Assembly (NCBI GenBank): GCA_004794655.1 | Contig: SMMW01000019.1 | Coordinates: forward strand, 3,549,501 to 3,613,500 | Direction of reading: 5' to 3' | Source: Marisa cornuarietis | Taxonomy: Eukaryota > Mollusca > Gastropoda > Architaenioglossa > Ampullariidae | DNA length: 64,000 nt | Shown: positions 48,181 to 60,719 of the stretch, one piece after another | How the letters are laid out: each line of letters begins with the position of its first letter | Position numbering within the stretch: position 1 is the stretch's first letter | The notes under the pieces: model-generated | Seen by the model: the letters and a program-made list of their open reading frames with translations, nothing else | Databases searched by the model: none | What the model was told of the DNA's origin: nothing | Made by a program: the position numbers and the translations under genes

Positions 48181-48223
48181 AAAAGACGCAATCAAATGAG
48201 AATTGTGGGAATTTCACTGAACC

Positions 48224-48680
48224 GAGGGCCATCAACATTTAATGAAACGGGAGCCAATTAATTCGACAACAACACGAGTCGATTCGACCACTGCACCTTT
48301 AGTCGATTTGACCACATCATTAGCCATAAGATAATTTGACCGACTGCTCTGCTGTTGCGTAAATTAAAGTGAGTATAGAATGTGTTTGTATTTTTATCGC
48401 TCATACAGAGGTATTACTGCACCACATTATTTCAACAGCGACCATTTCCCGCTTGATAACAAAGGCGGCTGACCTATAATAGATAACGTGACTAATTTAT
48501 TGACAAATTATGTCGTTTTTGCTTACTTATATGCAACGAACAAACATTGCTATTACACTGAATAGTAACGTTTGTACTTGGTGGTCGAATCGATCCTAGG
48601 TCGTGGTCAAATCGACTCGAGTGTGGTCGAATCGGTTTGGTCAAATCGGTAAATGGTCGAATCGAGCGGTGATCAAGGAC
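48224..48680. mobile_element. Non-autonomous element with inverted clusters of a GGTCGAATCG motif (copy 2)
   Basis: Left cluster: GTCGATTCGACCAC, AGTCGATTTGACCAC and ATTTGACCG. Right cluster (48577-48668): GGTCGAATCG, GGTCAAATCG, GGTCGAATCGG, GGTCAAATCGG and GGTCGAATCGAG, the complement orientation. The middle (about 240 bp) has no coding frame. CpG in the motif is better kept than in copy 1. Confidence 0.65.
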
Positions 48681-50370
48681 ATTATCCAGACAGATAAGAA
48701 GAAAGAAAAATTTCCACATTCCCGTTCTCATTCACCTGTTATCTGCCGATACGCGATCACCTGAATTTTTTTTAATTTTATTTATTGCCTACGCTGTTTT
48801 GTCGCTTTTACGAGAGGTCGTGTTGCTCGCCCTTTGCATTGTAACCTGATCCATGCGTGGGGAGGGCCAGCATACGACGTCATCAAGCGACCCTCCCTAC
48901 ACGGGGGAGAACTTTTACCTCCTACTCGTCACGAGTAGACAGACGCAGGTGCTAGAGGCACTTACTGCTGCGCACCTTGTCAGATGCGGCATTCAGATCT
49001 TCCTATCAATACAGGTCACGGAACCGAACTGACTGTTAAGAAATGAACTGAGCTAATCTAGGATGGTCTTTACAGCTGAACAAACAATGCTTTACGAGTC
49101 TTATTTTGTCTTTAATCATAGACAGCTACGAATGTTTCAAAACTATGGAGAGTCGTTCAAACCTTCGCATCAAATCAAAGTTTCATCTACCAGTTTTAAA
49201 AAATCTTTACCTGATACAGAAGTACAGTAGCATGTAACGAGAAAGTTACAACAGTAATTACTATTATAAAAACAGAAGCTACAAAATATACGAGTGTTTG
49301 AAAGAAGAAGAGAAGAACACATAAAATGTATTTAAGATGACCAGGTAATTGGAAGTCGGGCGTGACGTTTCAATTTCTTACACTGAAAGAAGGCAGACGT
49401 GTAGTTTGTGATGACACCAATCAAAAGCACATGTAGACGGCACAACCGTATCTCATGATAAGATTAAGAAGACAAGGACGAAAATAAACTTTTCGAAATT
49501 TTCTCTGATATAGTAGCTTTGTTTTGTCAAAGCATTTAACCTCGCCGTGCCCCACAGCTTCAAGGCATGTTGTCCAAAGCTTTCAAAGCCTGACTGATCA
49601 TAGCGTCAGTTTTTTGTTTGCTTGTTTGTTTGTTTTTTTATTTCTTTTTTTTTTTTTTTTTTGCAGAACAGATTCAGTTTCCGATACTAATTAAGTTTGG
49701 GAATAATATCTACGTCACTGAGCTCAATGGCGCTGGAAGTGTGCCATTCCATTTTTTTTTTTTTTTTTTGTTGAAAAAGGTATGCCAGTGCCACCTGCAG
49801 GTAGCCAGCCTACGCAGCGTTTTTCTTTGATGTCGGCTGCATGTGCCAGCTGACCACGTGCAAGTCTGAGCACATGCACAGCAGCTTGCATTGCAGGGCG
49901 AGGAAGTGCGGTGTGTGTGTGTGTGTGTGGAAGAGAGCGGGAGTATTTGTGGAGATTCTGGCCTCTCTTGTGTCTCGACTCCATTCTGTTATAAGGCTGT
50001 ACTTGAGTTCTTTCTCACCAGGGAGCATGCGGGCGTCGCCGTGTTCTATGATTCTCCACTCGCGTCATAAATTAGCTAAATCTTCTTTTTTCCCTTTCCT
50101 TCCCCGTTCTATTTTTTTTATAATTAATCTCACTCTTACGAGCTGACTTTTGAGGAAATTTAAATAAGGGGTGTCTGTTTCAGCTTTGTATCGTTTCAGA
50201 CAATGAGCAATGGCGACTCGAAACAGGGAAGGGTCATTGCTAAACAGCCTCTCAAACCAAAATCGTGTTGTTCTCATACTGCAAGGTACGGTAAAGAAAA
50301 AGAATGTATCTATTTGCCAAGTGACATTGCACGAGAAACATGTTTTAAATATGGCCACCATTTACTTGAC
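48681..50370. other. Gene-poor intergenic DNA with long T runs
   Basis: T homopolymers at about 49646-49663 and 49752-49769 and a GT run near 49912-49929. No gene recognised. Confidence 0.4.
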
Positions 50371-50376
<6 letters not shown>

Positions 50377-50414
<38 letters not shown>

Positions 50415-50432
50415 ATATATATATATATATAC
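50377..50432. repeat. (CA)n(TA)n microsatellite
   Basis: Pure CA array followed by a TA array. Confidence 0.95.
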
Positions 50433-50611
50433 CTATCTGTGTCATATACGACACTACTCAAATTCTTCTATGTACAGTATTATAAATGTTACGGTAGTGC
50501 TAAGATAATTTATCAAACATGTGCTTGTCTTTGGTAATGAAATCATGACAGGAACGCTAGTCTAAGCGTGCTGAATGGGTAAGTCTTCACGTGTAAAACA
50601 GCCATCATGCA

Positions 50612-50852
50612 ATCCACAATACAAGCTCAGTTTTAAATTGTGCTGTCTCTGACACACACATGCCGACACTTACTCACCCTTTACACAAACTGCCCCATTC
50701 TCTGGGCTCTATAAAGCAAAATTAACCAGTCTGCATTTTCCTTAAAGAAAAAAAAGTATTGACAAAGTCACAAAGTCAGTTCCTTCCTTCTGAAGGAAAA
50801 CATTCTCGTTACAAATGAAAACAGAACATCCTATGCTGAGCTATGACACTTT
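50612..50852. repeat. Diverged direct repeat, copy B
   Basis: Same orientation as copy A, about 3.1 kb downstream; short indels between conserved blocks. Could be an old interspersed repeat or a segmental duplicate. Confidence 0.7.
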
Positions 50853-53800
50853 TTATGTTTATTTGATGCATCTGCTTTAACAGATCTTGTATATTTAAAA
50901 TGTAATAATGAATTAGACAGTCTGAATTAAATGTATGCTTAATATGTCTGTGAACATCTATAATATTTTGATGCATGACACAAGGGGTGCTAGTCATTAA
51001 GTTTAGTTTAAATGTCTCATTTGCTGTTTGTTGGTACACTAGTAATGCTTTGTGATATTGTAAACAAAACTCACGTGCATAGAAGCAATAGATGTGAAAT
51101 GTGGACGACATAGCTCAGTTGCACACACCAAATAAGTCCTACATAACTTTGCCAAGCACACTGCCTTATCTTTTAGTAATGTAAGTCACAGGGACACAGT
51201 CACAACAATGATTTTGCTGTTCATTAGCTGCACAGCAAAATAATTACAATGACACCAACGGCTTTATTTATATGTAAAGATTAACAATTGAGATATATCT
51301 CTTTCATATACAAAGCAGTTTTCCCGTTCTGTATACAGACTGGTTCGCTCTCATTATTTGTTTATTTATTTGCCTAATTTATCATTTGTTTAAAATGGAT
51401 GAACACGGATGTTACACTATGATTTTACATACAGGAAATAAGCCTTTTGCATTTTTAAGCAAGATACATTTAAAAGAAACCAGAAAAATCCCGATAAATG
51501 TTTAGTTTTTAGAGAGTGCAGAAAAAATTCTGTGAAATTTTTTGAGTGAGTCACTATAATAGCGATGAGTCCATAACCTAGTATCTCAATTCTTCCCTTT
51601 TTCACCTCTTAATCTACATTCACTCAGCCAATGCTCACGGACCCACAAAATAAAAAAATGTTTAGAATCTTTGGTGAGGTATTGAACTTGTTTTGATGGG
51701 TAACAAACATTTGTAGATAAACCATCATTTCATGTCATTTCTGCTGTGAGTAGCGTCTAGGCACAGCGTGTTTTGCAAAAGAGAATCCACTCGATCGTCA
51801 ACTCTTTCTTTTTTTCCTTCACTGTAACAAAAAAGGGACATCGTCTGGATTTTCTCGGTAACTTGAGAAAGCTGCGCAAAACGCCTTTGACATCAAACTC
51901 GCGACGACCGCTTGATGCACATTCTCGTGGCATTTCATGTTTTCAAGCAGCACAAGGGTTGGATGCAAGAAGGATCGGCTAAAAACTATTTCAGCCTGAG
52001 ATTACTCTGAGACGCCAAACAGCAGACGAAAGTTTTCGTGAAAAACGGTTTGAATTTTACGGTTATGCAAGCATATTTACATGGCAATATGAGAAATTTT
52101 AATTAAAATGATTACAACAGATTACTCCTTAAGCCGCTTAAGGCATAACAGAGTTATAATATTTAAGGCACTTTTTAAACCATATCCATGCACGTTTAAC
52201 CTGATGCTTCGTTTTCAATCATCATGCAAGTATGCAAGATTCTCCCAGACGCCATACAGCAGACAAATCTTTTCTGGCAAGAGGGATTCCATTTTTTTTA
52301 AGCGGCCTCCCGAGCCGGACCGACAGTGACATGACCTCTGACCTCGGGGGTATCACACAGCGCTGTGAGACACAGATTGCATGTGCGGGCTCCCGTTCCA
52401 ACCTAGCTGATTTCACAAAGCCTGAGTCCAGCTCATTTTTCTAAACAAAACGAGAAGTCAGAACCAGAACCAACACTTTAATCTTATTTCCTTTGCTTCC
52501 ATTGAGTTTCCAGACAGCAGAACATCCCCCAAGAACTTCACAAACACAGTTTCAATGCCCTGGTCCTGTTAACCCTGGAAAAATCCATTTCGCAAATAGC
52601 ATTTGATATCTGCGATGACATCTACATTAAATCCCAACAAGTAATAAAAAAAAGGGTGCCCGTTGCTCAACGGGAGAGGCGATGACAGAGAGATATGAAA
52701 AACGACATCGTCCCTTATATTTTCGTTGTCGATAAAAAGAAACCCTCAAAATCACCAATGGGGGGGGGAGGGAGGGGAAGCCCTTTTCCCTTTCTAACAC
52801 AACAGCATAAAGGAAACCCTACGGCATCGGAGTTAAGAGTCTTAAAGCGTTATCAGCTACCACAGAGGTGACTGCTCAACCTAATCTGCCAGGGACGAAG
52901 GCGATACTTGTGAATTAACTGATCCATGTTTAGACTATATTTAGCAAACGTTTTTCTGAGGATGTGACCTCATATTGAGCAGCCTTATGTGCTCCACTTT
53001 CTCTCTTGTTTCATTCTTTTCCTCTCACTTTGATAACGACGTATTTCTATGGTAGCTATCGAATGTCTTGAGAAGGCAGTAAGCACGGGGGTTGATGGAA
53101 GTAAGTTGGATTGAATGTGTTTCTACTCCTTTGTTTTATTTTATTTTTGTGTTATTTAGTTTGACAGCAATGTAGTTTGCGGGTTAAAGTCAAAAAGCAG
53201 CATGCACAGAATGTTTGACGCATCCGATTTATTTTTTTTTAAAGAATCATGTCGATGTAATTTTTCATGTCAGCCGTAGTCTTGGTGGACCAGTTAGTTC
53301 AGATCTCACTCGCCAGTTGACACTACTAAAAGCCTTCTTTTGTGTGAGATGAGTCAATTTGAAAGTATACTGACGAAACACGCACAGACGTTTGACCAGG
53401 TTTGACATTGTTTGTATGGCGGTTATATAAATACTTTGCCAAACTTGGTTCTTCCATATTTTGTCTGTATTCTTTCAAACTGACGCTTCGCACACATTAG
53501 AAGTCTTTTTAGTGGTGAGATCTGTCCCGGTTAGGAAGGGACTTGATGCCGGAGTTTGTAGAATAACGCCTTCATTCGTAGGTAGAGTACTATTTGACAT
53601 CGTTTCTCAAAGCTGAGCTGGATGCAAGTTTGTGCTTGCATAAACTGTGAGATTGCAACATTTGACTTAATGGCCTTGACCCTGACTATCTTCCCAATCA
53701 GGTCTGTTGCTCTGCACATGCCGATTCACTTTCCATCAGGGTTGCAAAGTTCAAGCGACATTCATTTCCTTTCGTGGATGCCAAAAAACACACATATTCC

Positions 53801-54990
53801 CCTCAATGGCAGTCTCAAGGTCATTTTTACGCAGACTTGAAAAAAAAAGAAGTAAACATGTTAATGGAGCATGGAGCAAAAAACAAGCTCGATATCATGG
53901 TGGGAAATGGTTTGTATCTCAAGAACGGAAGATAATTTATGTACTCGCATTTTGGAAAATAAATGAGCTCTGTTATTGTTCTTAAGTAGGTCTTTAACCC
54001 CAGCTCTACGCTTAGTCCACTTTCAATATTATTTTTTATATTCATTTTAGGACTAAAGCACTCTGGTCAGGGAATAGGTATTATCTATAAAAGCTTTATC
54101 TTAAGAAGCAATAATTAAACACATGACAATTATTCATATGTATTTCAGGAACTAATTCCCTGTACGTCCCTCAGCCCAGTCTTCCGACTCTTGCAGGCCT
54201 TTAAAGGACGTTTTTCCCAGTTTAGCTCACCTTCGTCTTTTGGGGGATGGAAAGGGGGGAAAGGCGTGATGATGCCAGCGCATTTACCTCGTATCTGTGT
54301 TGGCAGGAACAGAGCCTTGGGCGCCGACTAGATTAGTGGGAGCTGCCGACGTCACTGTGTGAAGTCACGCGGGGAGACTGACGGGTGCGCGCGCCACAGG
54401 GTCACTGCCAGACAGCTGACCGTCAGGCACGTGGCGGTTGGCTCTGCGTGCAGCCTGTGCACGGTGCCAGGCGGAAAGTGAGAGGATGACACAAGGCACC
54501 AGCATGGTGTGATCGCCTTCCGCGAGGTACAGACGACCTGCAGAAACATGGACCGCTGTCTGGTCCGTCTTACTTTATTTTGAAATGCGGTCGGGTGCTG
54601 CTTGCAGTATGTCGTAACTGGTCGTAAACAGGTATCATATTTACAAAATAATTAAAAAATTATGCAGACTGGAGACGAGATTGGAACAGCTTTAATGTCT
54701 TCTTCATCTTGTTCTTCGCTGGACAGCGCACATAATTCCTTTCCCCAAAGCACGACTCAGAGCTGACAGTGTGACGGAGTCGTTTTGCTGTCTCCTTCTC
54801 TCCATCAGCTGGGTTCGAAGGTCCACCATTTTCGGCCACTGATCCTGGCCCTCATTTTGTGACTAGGGTAGTGGATCTTTAACCGCAAATCCACGTTTTA
54901 TCCACTAAAGGATAAAGCAAAAACATCCTGTACCTCGTTGCGTGAAGTCTGCTCCTTTACTATCGCTACATTTTCACGTAATCTTTCACT
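50853..54990. other. Intergenic DNA, no gene recognised
   Basis: A GC-richer patch at 54300-54550 has a GACGTCAC (CRE-like, 54348-54355) and many CpGs and could be a regulatory element. A short repeated GACGCCAWACAGCAGAC occurs at about 52010 and 52249. Confidence 0.4.
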
Positions 54991-54999
54991 CATTCTTAA

Positions 55000-55017
55000 T
55001 CTCTCTCTCTCTCTCTT

Positions 55018-55067
<50 letters not shown>

Positions 55068-55068
55068 T
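55000..55068. repeat. (CT)n(GACA)n microsatellite
   Basis: CT run followed by a dozen GACA units. Confidence 0.95.
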
Positions 55069-57290
55069 TGAATCTGCTTTCTAAACGGACACTTTTCCCA
55101 AATAAAATCTCTTGTCGGTAGAAAATGTTACCGTTTGTACTTCAGTTACTTGTCTGTCTATATATATATATATAGGCAATTATATATGGCAGTCAATCCA
55201 CCAAGTAAACGCATTTAGTTTGAAGCAAGGATATGTAAGTCACCCAGTAAGACACTTGTGTGATTTTTAAACTAGCAAAAGCTAATGTTGTCTGCTAAAC
55301 TGTAGCACATAATTTAAGAACTTTGGCAATTATTTTTGTCGTAAACTGTAATTGTGTGTTTCCTGCTGGCCAGCGATCTAGGTTATGTATCCTAATTTGC
55401 TCAAACCTATAGCTGATGCATCGAAGATGGTTGCTTCTACAAGCGTGAATGATGTTTCAGACCATTTTACACTAGCATCTTCTTAATGTAGTAGTAGAAG
55501 AAAAAGAAAACTAAACGGTGACAAAAAAGCATCATAGTTGTGTTTTCCGCAGACACTAGCAAGAAGCATTCCACACGTTGAGTATGGCTATTCATTGTTT
55601 GCCCTGTAGTCTTTTATTAGTTTCCTTCATCTGTTTCGTGTTACATAGATCTTAAAGGCTAATACTGATCTGTGTATACACATCTCTGAACAAAGGTAAT
55701 CCACTGGTGTTTGTACTCATTATCTCTAGGATTTAATTCCATCTGAGCGTCGAATAGAACAATTAGAAGCAGCACATTGTGTCCTGGTCTGTTTTCTTTG
55801 ATCGAGGATTGCATCTTTCCTCTTCGAAATCAGCTCACGCTATTTTTAGCAATACCGCACTTTCGTCACTTCCTGTGTTCTTGACAAATCCAGATTAAGA
55901 GAAAAACATGAGTATAATATTTCTCGTACCTGTTTGTCATAAAATATCACCAAAATATGTTTTATGATACTTCTTTATGCTCTGTTTCCAGCGATTTTCG
56001 CTGAGCACGAGGATTAGCCTTTAATTTATAACGTTTACATTACTTTAGACTGATATTTTATATTACTTGTTTATTTTACTATATACTAAGTAACAGTACT
56101 ATTATAGTTTTCACACTTTCGCGAACTACATTTCCTTCTCCTCCTTTGTTTCTTTCCGACACGAGAGCTCAATCTGCTGCAATAATCGACTAGCCATCGA
56201 AAGGGTGCATTTTCTGAGGCTTGGAGCACCCATTCTTAGTATCTCTCAAGAACGAAATTAGGATCGAACCAGCTTCAGATCTGGAAAGAAATATTTGCAG
56301 GTGACGTGAGCAGATCGAATTCAAAGCGTTAACCATTATGAAGGGAGGGTGGTGGGTTACAGCGATGATGGGGCATGCGGAAACGTGGGCGGATTTGAAA
56401 GGCCACAGAAATTATTGCATTCTCTTCCTCGCTGTGCGCTAGCAAGCGATTAATACCAATTAATAGGTCGCAGTGGTTATGCTTTTGCACTTGCCGTTTT
56501 AAACCTTGACCCTGTTACGCCCCGCTGACCTTCATGCAGCTCTTGCCCTATAGTCAAAAAGCAGGTTTGTTCTGTTTACCGCCAGCAGTAGAGTTAGTTG
56601 CTCCTGTCTTCTAAAGTGGGACTTGCTAATTCTCTGTTTTGTATGCGCTCGACCGTACGTGTATATCCATTTGTGCGACTGCGTGTCTGCTTGTACGAAT
56701 GCATTCAAATGCACATGCGTATTATAGAGGCGGATTTCTGAGGCAAGGGGGATTTCTGAGCACCTGACACCAGTAAACGTATCTATAGTGTTCACTAACG
56801 TTTCATTTGACTGATTTATGAACAAATTCCAGACAAACGTCTTGAACGAAACATCAAAAACTACCTTGTGTCAACCTTTGCAAAATGTTACTCGCGCAGC
56901 CTATCACCACTTCAAGAAGGAAAGTAAAACTAGGCTGCATCAGCATAGCCGTAAATGCGTATCAGACACATCATCAACGATGCTAGACAATGATCTTCGC
57001 TAAAGACTTTTTTTTTTTTTTTGTTCAGCCTGCAAGGCACTTCGAAATAAGTACCCTATTTGGAGGTGTGTGAATGTGATCTGAGTCCACACGAGAAAAC
57101 GATAAACAATAATAAAACTTGGGGTGAGCTGAGGGTACAGATTGAGGGGTGACTGTCCCCCTCCCTCCCTCACTCACGCACATTTTCGATAGAGGAAAGA
57201 GGATGATGATGTTCTGTTGCAACATCAGGGATGGAAGAAATGACGGCAATAACAAAAAATGACATCACATAATCGATGACAGCAACATCT
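55069..57290. other. Intergenic DNA, nothing recognised
   Basis: AT-rich with scattered short open frames; no supported gene. Confidence 0.4.
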
Positions 57291-57299
57291 ACAACGACG

Positions 57300-57500
57300 T
57301 TAGCATTGATGAGGACGACGACGACGACGACGACAACAACATCGACAGCGGCGGTAACAGCGACAACGACGAGCATCACTACAGTAAGAACCCGTTGCAC
57401 GATGCCGAAGTGGTGCTGACGACTAAACATGGCGTCAGCTTTCCCACAAACTGTATTGACGCCGACTGCTGCTGCTGCTGCTGCTGCTGCTGCAGCCCCG
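57300..57500. repeat. Trinucleotide-repeat patch: (GAC)n and (CTG)n
   Basis: Imperfect GAC/AAC units at 57309-57375 and a pure CTG array of about nine units at 57466-57493, at the left border of a CpG-rich zone. Confidence 0.9.
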
Positions 57501-58520
57501 ACGCATGCCAGACCCCCGCACGCATTGTCGTGTCCCGTTTGACGGTCACAAAACGTGAGCCGCCGTCACGTGCCGCGTAAACTTGAACTTCCCTTCCACT
57601 GCATTCCGCATCCTGGAACAAGCCAGCCGGATTTCCCCCACTTCTCCCATCCCAACCCTCCCCAGCACGCACACACACACACCTCCTCCCACCTCTCACT
57701 ATTCCTTGTTCAATCCCTACCTCCTCCCTTCTTTTTCGCTACTGCGCTGCGCGTCTACCGCTCGTGGAGTCGCGCGCAGGGCTCTTTTCTGCTTCTCCCG
57801 CCGCATCGCCGTGCCGCGCGCGTCACCCAAATCCGTGAAGGACCAGCGATAGATCTCTGTACGCTGGCTGCCAGCTGCCACACCACTAAGAGGGCGGAGG
57901 TGGGGAGAGGGGAGGGTTGACCAGGGGATGAGGGTAGGGTGGGTTAGGAAACTGCAATTGACAATTAGCCTTGTGGTCGCTTCGAGGTTACAGCACGTGC
58001 AGCTGTTAGGCTGTGAAGGGTTGGGTTGTTTTTTTGATTTTTAAATATTGTTTTTCCCACCAATTACGTAACACAGCGTGGGGCGGCCGCAGCGGGCCAG
58101 TCGAGAGGGTCCACACGGTACGTTGTCCATGCCGCAGTGAGTCGAGGGGCTGTCTACAAGCGGTCAGCAGTCGTGCCGCACACACGTGCCGCAGAGTTCC
58201 AGCAGTAACGTTTTGTCGTGACGGTGAGCAGCGCTTGAATAGTCGCCGCTTTGGACATGGTGGTGGAGCTTCTTGAAAAGTGACCCCAGCGTACAGACAC
58301 GACCATCAGGAGTCCCTGGTCTCTCTGGAGTGGGTGTTACGCGCGGTCAAGCTTCACGTGTTTGAAGAAGACGCGAAATTAGCCGATGGACATTAGGAAG
58401 TGGCTGTTGTCGTCCTGTTTTTAGACTTACCCATCTCTACCTCCAGCCACAATCACGTGGGCTTCCAGCTTCTGCAAGGAACCTAGGGCATCCAATGTCT
58501 TGCTCTTTCGGACCAGTTCC
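57400..58520 (+). promoter_or_regulatory. CpG-rich region, candidate promoter/5' UTR of the bZIP gene
   Basis: GC and CpG content rise sharply compared with the flanks (for example CGCTGCGCGTCTACCGCTCG near 57741 and GGGGCGGCCGCAGCGGGCCA near 58080). No long frame is open. It lies about 4-5 kb upstream of the bZIP coding exon on the same side, with no other gene between. Transcript start unknown. Confidence 0.45.
58064..58071. promoter_or_regulatory. TTACGTAA palindrome (NFIL3/PAR-bZIP consensus site)
   Basis: A perfect 8-bp consensus for NFIL3/E4BP4 and PAR-bZIP factors, in the CpG-rich region upstream of a gene of that same family. Confidence 0.5.
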
Positions 58521-58899
58521 TGAGTGACGACACACGTCCCCACTGAGCATGCTCCAGTAAGTTCACAGTTCAAAGTTCCATCGTTTCTTCAAAATTGGTA
58601 TTGGGCAGTTTGTTAATGTCGATAAGTTCAAATAGAAGGATACTACTTCTTTTAAGAAAAAAAGGAGCTAGAATAAGAAACTTTGAGAAGCCACAGGATT
58701 TGTGGCGACTAATATAATTGTGGGGATGTTGATGATGAGCTGAAATGAAGTTGGACCTGGTGTCAGATTTCACTGTTTGTAGAGAACATTAAAGAAAACG
58801 GTGATGATATTTTTGAGAACGATTAGAATGTGACAATGGCACGAGAACGTAACACTACAATATCTTGCGTCTTTGAAATTCATGTTCTTTCTTCCTTTC
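58521..58899. other. AT-rich sequence between CpG-rich region and GT repeat
   Basis: No gene or repeat recognised. Confidence 0.4.
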
Positions 58900-58905
58900 T
58901 TTCTT

Positions 58906-59036
58906 GTGTGTGTGTGTGCCCGCATGTTTATGTCTTTCTGTGACTATGTGTGTGTGCGCGCGCGCGATCATGTGTGCGTCTCTGTGTATGTGCGCGTGCA
59001 TGTTTGTGTCTTTCTCTGTGTGTGTGCGTGCTTAGC
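58906..59036. repeat. (GT)n/(GC)n alternating purine-pyrimidine tract
   Basis: Interrupted GT and GC alternations including a CGCGCGCG core near 58957; such tracts can adopt Z-DNA. Confidence 0.9.
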
Positions 59037-59594
59037 CGAGTGTAGACAGCATGACGTCTCGATGCCTTCATAGCCATTCGACCATTATCCCAAGCATCAA
59101 CAGTACTCAAAACTAGATTAGTTACATGAAAGAACGGCCTAACCCGATAACCTTTACGCTACACCTAAAGAAAGAGAAAGTAAATTTAGTGTTGCCCCAC
59201 TTTAAGGGGAACAATTATAGTCATCAAAGTGATAGTAACTGAATCTTCTTTTCAGCTTGCACTTTTTTCTCGCAGCGTGGATTCCAATTAGAGAGTTGTA
59301 TTTCCTGAACGTACGAGAGCTATGTCACCTCGATGTTGCCATAGAGGAGTGTGTGTATGTGGGGGGGGGGTGCGTGCGTGCGTATGTCCTATCCACTAGG
59401 ACATCTATGGAACTACTACGGGCTCTGGCACTAATGACGCAGCGAATTCCCTTCCTCCCCAGTCTCCTCCCACCCCGTCTCTGGATCATGTCTATCTCTG
59501 CACTCATTTTTTTTTCACAGTTTCTTTCGGCAACTTACAGCCGTTGTTGCACTTGAACTTGACTCTCAGCGATGGTGCAATGCCGCCGCCTCCG

Positions 59595-59596
59595 TT

Positions 59597-59624
<28 letters not shown>
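59595..59624. repeat. (TGC)n microsatellite
   Basis: Pure array of about nine TGC units following GTTGCTGTTGC. Confidence 0.9.
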
Positions 59625-59627
<3 letters not shown>

Positions 59628-59814
59628 GCTCTGGGTGTCGTGATTGTCGCGACAACGGGCTCTGACGCTTGGGGCAATGTTGCCCTCTGTGTAAATAAGC
59701 ATGTGAGGTGAGGACAACGTTTCATGCCACCCAACTGAAGGTCATTTACCCAACACGAGGGTAGCTATGTAGGACGATCTGTTCCAAGTGCTTGCGAAAT
59801 GGTTCGACATTCCG

Positions 59815-60195
59815 AGGAAGACAACGACGACGATGACGAAGATGACGATAACAACGACGATGACCATTTGACGTCAGGTACATTTGAAACATGTAAGGTG
59901 ATGATGATAGTCGTCGTCGTTGTCATCGTCTTGATAATCTGAGTCGTCATCGCCGTTGTTATCGTCACCGTCGTCATAGTCATTGCTATCGTCATTGTCG
60001 TTGATACCGTCGACGTCATCGTCGTTGCTGTCAGCGTCTTTCTCACTGTTTTCCGTGTTCATCATTGTTATAATTATCAACTTTTTATCGTCATTGTCAA
60101 CGGCGTCATTATCCTCGTCATAAGTTTCATCCTCATCATCATCATCGTCGTTGTTGTGGTCATAGTTGTCGTCATTATCATTTTCATTATCACCA
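59815..60195. repeat. Long imperfect GTC/ATC/GAC trinucleotide region
   Basis: Degenerate trinucleotide units in one phase over almost 400 bp, CpG-rich, changing strand sense near 59900. Open frames rich in Asp or Thr/Met there are by-products. Confidence 0.85.
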
Positions 60196-60649
60196 CAACT
60201 AGCCTAATCGCGGTCAGATGCGACGATAAACAGGGACACAGTCTTAGTGCTTGTACACTCGGCGCCTTTCAGTAATTATCTGACACAGCAGGCGCTCCTA
60301 CAACTCGTCATTTTGTTGGTCGTTGTGCTGATCTCCACCGATGAAATAAAAATTAAAAAAATCTCTGCAAAAAAGGTAAAAGGTCGTGAGAAAAAAAAAC
60401 CTCAGAGAAAGAAATAACAATCAAGCAAGGAGCACGTGAGTGAGAGACCACATGCACCCCCAACCTCTCAAAGCGTGTCACTGCAGTACAGCTGAACCCA
60501 GGAGAATGAATTACATTCACACACACGTGACGCCAAGATAATGAGCAGGCTGTGAGTCAAACGATGCTTTGCTTTGCGGTCTGTTGCTTGAACCAGACAA
60601 GCGCAGGTAAAGCCGGTCGCAAATGTGCTGTGAGACATAGACAAAAAAA

Positions 60650-60683
60650 TAATAATAAAATAAATAAATAAATAAATAAAAAT
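60650..60683. repeat. (AAAT)n microsatellite
   Basis: AAAT/AAAATAAT units. Confidence 0.9.
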
Positions 60684-60719
60684 AATCGACATCATCAACG
60701 TCGTCGTCGTCAAGCGATC

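Noticed and set aside
47925..48242. Overlapping Cys/Val- and His/Thr-rich frames
   Set aside because: Products of CACATA-type simple sequence, open in several frames at once.
57170..57699. Val-rich and Gln-rich frames near the GAC and CTG arrays
   Set aside because: Generated by trinucleotide repeats; no codon or homology support.
59765..60080. Asp-rich and Thr/Met-rich frames
   Set aside because: By-products of the imperfect GTC/ATC repeat region.
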